Shown here one piece after another: positions 49,141 through 53,371 of a DNA stretch of 53,371 nucleotides (position 1 is the first letter of the stretch; every line of letters starts with the position of its first letter). The notes beneath the pieces were generated by a model. The model did not search any database, was not told where the DNA came from, and worked only from the letters and a program-made list of their open reading frames with translations. The DNA comes from Prorocentrum cordatum (Eukaryota > Sar > Dinophyceae > Prorocentrales > Prorocentraceae): the NCBI GenBank assembly GCA_963575745.1, contig CAUYUJ010006474.1, positions 1 to 53,371 of the forward strand. The letters run 5' to 3'. Position numbers and translations under genes: made by a program.

Positions 49141-49660
49141 ACCCCCCGCCCCCCCCCCTCCCCCCCCTCGGTTTCCGCCTGCCTCGCCCCCCTGTTTCCC
49201 TCCTCCTCCTCCTCTCGTCCTCCTCCTCTCCTCCTCCTTCCTCCTCCTCCTCCTCCCTCCTCCTCCTCCTCCTCCTCCTCGGCCTCGTCCTCCTCCTCCT
49301 CCTTCTTCCTCCTCCTCCTCCTCCTCCTCCTCCTCCTCCTCCTGCCTCACCCTGTCTCCCTGTCCTCCTCTTTCCTCCTCCTCCTCCTCCTCCTCCTCCA
49401 CCCCCCTCCTCCTCTCTCCTCCTCCTCCTCCTCCTTCCCCCTCCTCCCCCTCCCCTCCTCCTCCTCCTCCTCCTCCTCCTCCTCCTCCTGCTCTCCTCCT
49501 CCTCCTCCTCCTCCTCCGCCTCCCTCCTCCTCCTCATCCTTCCTCCTCCTCCTCCTCCCCGCCCCTCCTCCTCCTCCTCCTCCTCCTCCTCCTCCTCCTC
49601 ACTCCTCCTACCTCCCCTCCTCCTCCTCCTCCTCCTCCATCCTCTCCTCGCGCCCCCGCC
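49020..49660 (+). repeat. Poly-C and (TCC)n tract
   Basis: C-runs with CCA interruptions (49030-49165) followed by about 470 bp of CTCCTCCTC. Confidence 0.95.
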
Positions 49661-49814
49661 CCCCCTCCCGCCCGCCGTGCCTCCGCGCCCCGTGTGCGCT
49701 CCGTGCCGCGCGCCCCCCCCTCTTCGTCGCCCCTCCGGCCCCTCACCCCCGACCCCCGCCCGCGGTCCAGGCGTCTGGGTTACGGTCGATTTTCCCACCC
49801 TCTCGCGTTGTTTT

Positions 49815-49901
49815 GTTGCTCCCTCTCTCTCTCTCTCGTTATCTTTTTGTTTGTCTTCTTCTCTCCCTGTCTCTCTCTCTCTCTCTCTCTCGGCTTCTCT
49901 G

Positions 49902-49934
<33 letters not shown>

Positions 49935-50110
49935 ATCGTTCTCTCTCGTTCTCTCGTACTCTCCCTCCCCCTCTCGTTCTCTTTCTCGCTATGTATATTT
50001 CTCTCTTATGATGTTATGCTATGTCTAAGCCTCACTCTCTCTCTCTCTCTTTCTCTTTCTCTCTTTGTTGTTTTTGTCTCTCTCACTCTCTCTCTTTCTC
50101 CTCTTTTTCC
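49815..50110 (+). repeat. (CT)n tract
   Basis: TCTCTCTCTC with TCGTT and TTT interruptions for about 300 bp. Confidence 0.95.
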
Positions 50111-50950
50111 CCCTTCACCATTACCATCGCCTCTTAGCAGTATCCCTCCCTCCATCCGTCCTTCCGTGTCTCCATCGCCCCTCCTCGTTTTTGGCTAAAG
50201 CTATTAGCGTTGCCTCATGTTTTGGCGGCCAGAGTCGTCGACTGCCCATGCTGTTTGTGCGCGTCGTTGGGGGGGAGGGGTGTTGTTATTGTATGTTTTT
50301 CGCGGGGTTGCTCACGACCTTTCGCAATCGCGCAGCATGTTCAGAAGGAGAGGCGAGACCTGGTGGTCTCGGCCCATCCCGTCGCCGTTCCCGCCCGGCT
50401 CGTGGCGCAGAGGCCTCCTGGATGCCTCCTGGGTGCGTCTTGGGGGTGCTGTTGGGGGTTTCCTGGAAGCCTCTCGGGAGCATTTTGGAAGCCTCTCGGG
50501 CTCTCTTGGCTGACTGTTGCGGGCCTCCTGATGGCCTTTCGGGGCCCGTTTGGGGGGTTTGATTGGGGCCTCTCGGGGGTCCATCTTAGAGAGGAGGCTT
50601 CCGGTCGTGTTGTGCTTTCCCTGGGCACCTCTTGGGGCCGTCTTGAGTGCATTTTGGGCACCTCTGTGGGACAATTTGGGAACGATGCTTGTTCCATGGC
50701 CGATGGGCTCACAAGCGTGTTACAGTCGGGGCCCTGAAGAGGGAAGCCTTTTCGTTGGGGAGGGGCTCCGTGTTCCTTGATCGCTTCACACTGTGCCTTG
50801 AGTGCTCCTTTCGTTTCCGATGGGGAATCGGAGTTCAACTTGTGGATAGAAGGGGCCTCGTTCCTTATTTCGGGTTTCTGGGGTCAACGCTCCGACTGTA
50901 TTGGAGAGGCCTGACGGCCGGTGCCGCCGACACTGATCGAAAGGGCTAGG
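50111..50950. other. Unassigned sequence with CTCCTGG/CTCTCGGG repeats
   Basis: From about 50405 to 50700 it has degenerate GCCTCCTGGATGCCTCCTGG and CCTCTCGGG units related to the satellite at 51600-53160. No gene is seen. Confidence 0.5.
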
Positions 50951-50951
50951 A

Positions 50952-51006
50952 GTGGGAGGAGGAGGAGGAGGAGGAGGAGGAGGAGGAGGAGGAGGAGGAG
51001 GAGGAG
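50952..51006 (+). repeat. (GGA)n tract
   Basis: Pure GAGGAGGAG repeat, flanked on both sides by a TCAACGCTCCGACTGT motif (50884 and 51018). Confidence 0.9.
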
Positions 51007-51304
51007 GGCTCCTTGGGTCAACGCTCCGACTGTGTTTCCCTGCCGCTCCACCAGCGCCCTAGTTACCCGCCCGGCGCTCGCACGGGTGCAGGGCGGGCTC
51101 TGCCGTCCTGGCCGGCTTCGGGCGCCTTCCGGGAGGGGCGCCACGGAGGGAGGGGCCCCGGGCCGGGCTCCGCACACGTGGGCGATGTGAGCCGGGCATG
51201 CCGGCCAGCCCTGCTCTCGGAGCAGGGCGAGTGGAGACAACGGCAGCTCACAATCGGTGAGTGCGGAGGTGGAATACTTGAAGCGCGCAAGGTGTTTCGA
51301 CGAC

Positions 51305-51399
51305 TTCGAATAGGGGGCCATATGCGAACCCTACCCCTTTCCCCCCCTCAGAAATCGTGGGGGGTAGGGGTAGGGTTCGCATGCGGCCCCCTATTCGAA
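51305..51399. repeat. Large hairpin with 33-bp arms
   Basis: TTCGAATAGGGGGCC..GCGAACCCTACCCC (51305-51337) faces its complement (51367-51399) with two mismatches. The loop is 29 nt. Confidence 0.9.
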
Positions 51400-51599
51400 A
51401 TGCTACAGGCGTGCGCCACGTCCGCCGGCCCCTCTGATGTTGTCGGGGGCCCTACATCGAAGACGCCTACGGCGAATCACCGCCGCCCCCTGCCTTTTTG
51501 GAAGCGCCTATGTGGCCGAACGTTGAGGCCAGACCTGCCAAGCTATCGGACCATGTGTTCACCGAATCGGTTTGAAAAGCCTTCGGGGAACACGTGGGC

Positions 51600-53160
51600 A
51601 TCTTGAAGGTAATCTTGGCCGCCTGGAGGCCATTTTGACCCTTGCGGGCCTTCTTGGAGGACTTCTTGGAGGGCTCTTGGGCCGTCTTGGAGGCCATCTT
51701 GAGCGTCTTGGAGGCCTCTTGGGCCATCTTTGGGGAATCTTGGGGCCGTCTTGAGCCTCTTGGGCGATCTTTGGGGGCACTTGGTCCGTCTCCGACCGTC
51801 GGAAGGCCGATCAAAAAGCATATGCCACAATCCTTCAACAACTCATGGGAAATCAATGATTTGGGACTTTTCGGGCCGCCTCTTGGGCCGTCTTGGCCAT
51901 CTTAGTGCCAGCTTCGGCCGCCTTGGTGGGCTCCTGGCCCGTCTGACGCCGTCGGAAGCCGTTTGGGGGGCCTTTCTGGGCCGATGTGGGGCCCTCTTGG
52001 GGCGCTTCGGGGCGTCTTGGAGGTCTCTTGGGCCGTCTTGGGCCCTCTTTGGGCAGTCTTGGGGGCTTCTTGCGTCGTCATGGGGCCTTCTTGGAGGCCT
52101 CGTGGGCGATCTTTGGGCGATCTTGGGGGCCTCTTGGGCCGTCTTGAGCCGTCGGAATGCCGAGAAGAAGCAAATGCCCAAATCCTTCAAAAACCTTAGG
52201 AACATCAATGATTTTGGCCGTCTTGGAGGCCTCTTGGGCGAACGTGGAGGTATCTTGGACTCTCTTGGGCCGTCTGGGAGGCCGTCTCGGACCATCTTGG
52301 GCGGACTTAGAGGCCATCTTGGACCATCTTGGAGGCCATCTTGGGCCAACGTGGCCATCTTGGAGGCCATCTTGGCCCGTCTTGGAGGAACATTTGGGAA
52401 TTGGGCGATGGCTTGGGCGTCCTACGGGTCTTGCGGGGGCCCCAGCGGGATGGGCCGAAGCCCCAAGGGGAGTTCTTTTGAAAAAAACAAAACCAAAACC
52501 GAGAGGGTGCAGCACGCCAGGCACCCCTGCGATGAATCGACAGGGGGCGGCGGATCGAAGGGCCCCCGGCCCGTCACGCCACCGTGCGCCGGTTTTTCGG
52601 TCAGAGTCCTCAGGGGTTCTTCTCGGGGGGGGGTCGGAGCGCTCTCGGGGGCCTTTCGGGAGGGCAGCGTGGGATCCTTTTGGGAGTTCCCTGGGGACCT
52701 CTCGGGGGCCCCTCTTTGGGGCCTCCTGGGGCTTCCTGGGGGGCCTGTTGGGGGCCTCGTGGGGCCTCCTCAGCGCCTCCTCGGGGCCCCTCGAAGCCGA
52801 GGGTCGGAATTGTCCGTTGGGGTCCCCCGTCTGGGGCCCCTCTTGGAGCCGTCTTGGGGACATCTCTGAGGCCGTCTTCGGGCCCTCTTGGGCCGCCTCG
52901 GGGCCTATTGGAGGCCTCTTGGTCCGTCTTGGGGCAATCTTGGGGCGTCTTTGGCCGTCTTGGAGCGCCGGGAGACGGAAAAGGCGAGAACGCCCAAATC
53001 CTCCAACAACCCAAGGGAGACCTCTTGGAGGCCTTTTGGGGCGTCTTGGGGGCATCTTGGGCCGTTCGGAGTCCATCTGGGGCATCTTGGAACGATCTTT
53101 CGGTGACTCGGGGTCCTCTTGGACAGTCTTGGGGGCCTCTTGTGGCCCTCCTAGCCCGTT
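51600..53160. repeat. Degenerate GGCC(A/G)TCTTGG satellite with conserved islands
   Basis: Units of about 18-21 bp built on CTTGGAGGCCATCTTGGGCC. On the minus strand they read as Lys/Asp/Gly/Pro/Arg repeats such as QDGPRRPPRRPK. Three non-satellite islands (51796-51868, 52149-52220, 52965-53020) share CGCCCAAATCC/CAAATGCCCAAATCCTTCAA and, on the minus strand, an ELLKDCGICF or RFLKDLGICFF peptide. Confidence 0.8.
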
Positions 53161-53315
53161 TAGGGGCTCTCTACCTGCAGCTCCATATCCCCATGGTGCG
53201 TTCAAGTTATGGGGTGGGAGGTCAAATTGCTGTTTCGGGGTTCTTGGGGGATGATGGATGGGGAACGATCTCACAGGCCTGGCGACCCACAAGGGGTCCG
53301 CACTTTTTTCCATAA

Positions 53316-53371
53316 GCTGGAGGAGGGGGAGGAGGGAGAGGAGGAGGAGGAGGAGGAGGAGGAGGAGGAGG
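53316..53371 (+). repeat. (GGA)n tract at the window edge
   Basis: GGAGGGGGAGGAGGGAGAGG then pure GGA to the end. Confidence 0.9.

Overview
The window looks like nuclear DNA of a eukaryotic alga with a very repeat-rich, GC-rich genome, most plausibly a dinoflagellate. This is an inference. It rests on two tandem copies of a large retroelement, dense (TCC)n/(GGA)n tracts, many small inverted-repeat elements, no compact gene order, and a 13-nt match to the core of the dinoflagellate spliced leader. I could not place the species. I found no rRNA, tRNA, CRISPR array or bacterial-type operon.

Region 1 (1-17307, minus strand) holds two head-to-tail copies of one retroelement with a period of about 9.75 kb. 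Each copy has a conserved 5' leader, then ORF1, a long Gln/Glu-rich coiled-coil protein of 862-878 aa. ORF1 is followed by ORF2, a polyprotein with the order RNase H, then APE-like endonuclease (EEP), then reverse transcriptase, then two zinc fingers. Copy B (up to 17307) is intact by eye. Copy A runs off the left edge and is frameshifted by a 29-bp tandem duplication just after the RT catalytic motif. In both copies ORF1 ends on the slippery heptamer A AAA AAC directly before its TAA stop. Six nucleotides downstream lies a strong GC-rich hairpin, and the -1 frame is open straight into ORF2. ORF2 has no ATG at its apparent beginning, only a GTG. Together these point to a Gag-Pol-like -1 ribosomal frameshift. 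RNase H placed upstream of the endonuclease and RT is also unusual. This is the strongest candidate for an undescribed system here.

Region 2 (17308-43650) has no gene I can support. It is a mosaic of small foldback or MITE-like families, several in 3-8 copies, between pyrimidine microsatellites. Family R (about 160 bp, 8 copies) has target-site duplications of 9-10 bp. Family C (5 copies) has long terminal inverted repeats and an interior of CGATGCATCG-type palindromes. Families D, E, F, G and H are further repeats with inverted or conserved ends. Nested insertions (R in C twice, E in F once) give relative ages. A repeat called I (3 copies) may retain coding frames.

Region 3 (43650-53371) holds a 14-unit, 72-bp satellite with a 144-bp higher-order repeat and open frames. 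It is followed by a weak possible exon, a 1.2-kb foldback around CCACTGTCCC-type repeats, GC-rich unassigned DNA, and a 0.6-kb poly-C/(TCC)n tract with a (CT)n tract. It ends with a long degenerate GGCCNTCTTGG-type satellite containing three conserved islands and one large perfect-looking hairpin. Long ORFs across these low-complexity tracts were not taken as genes.
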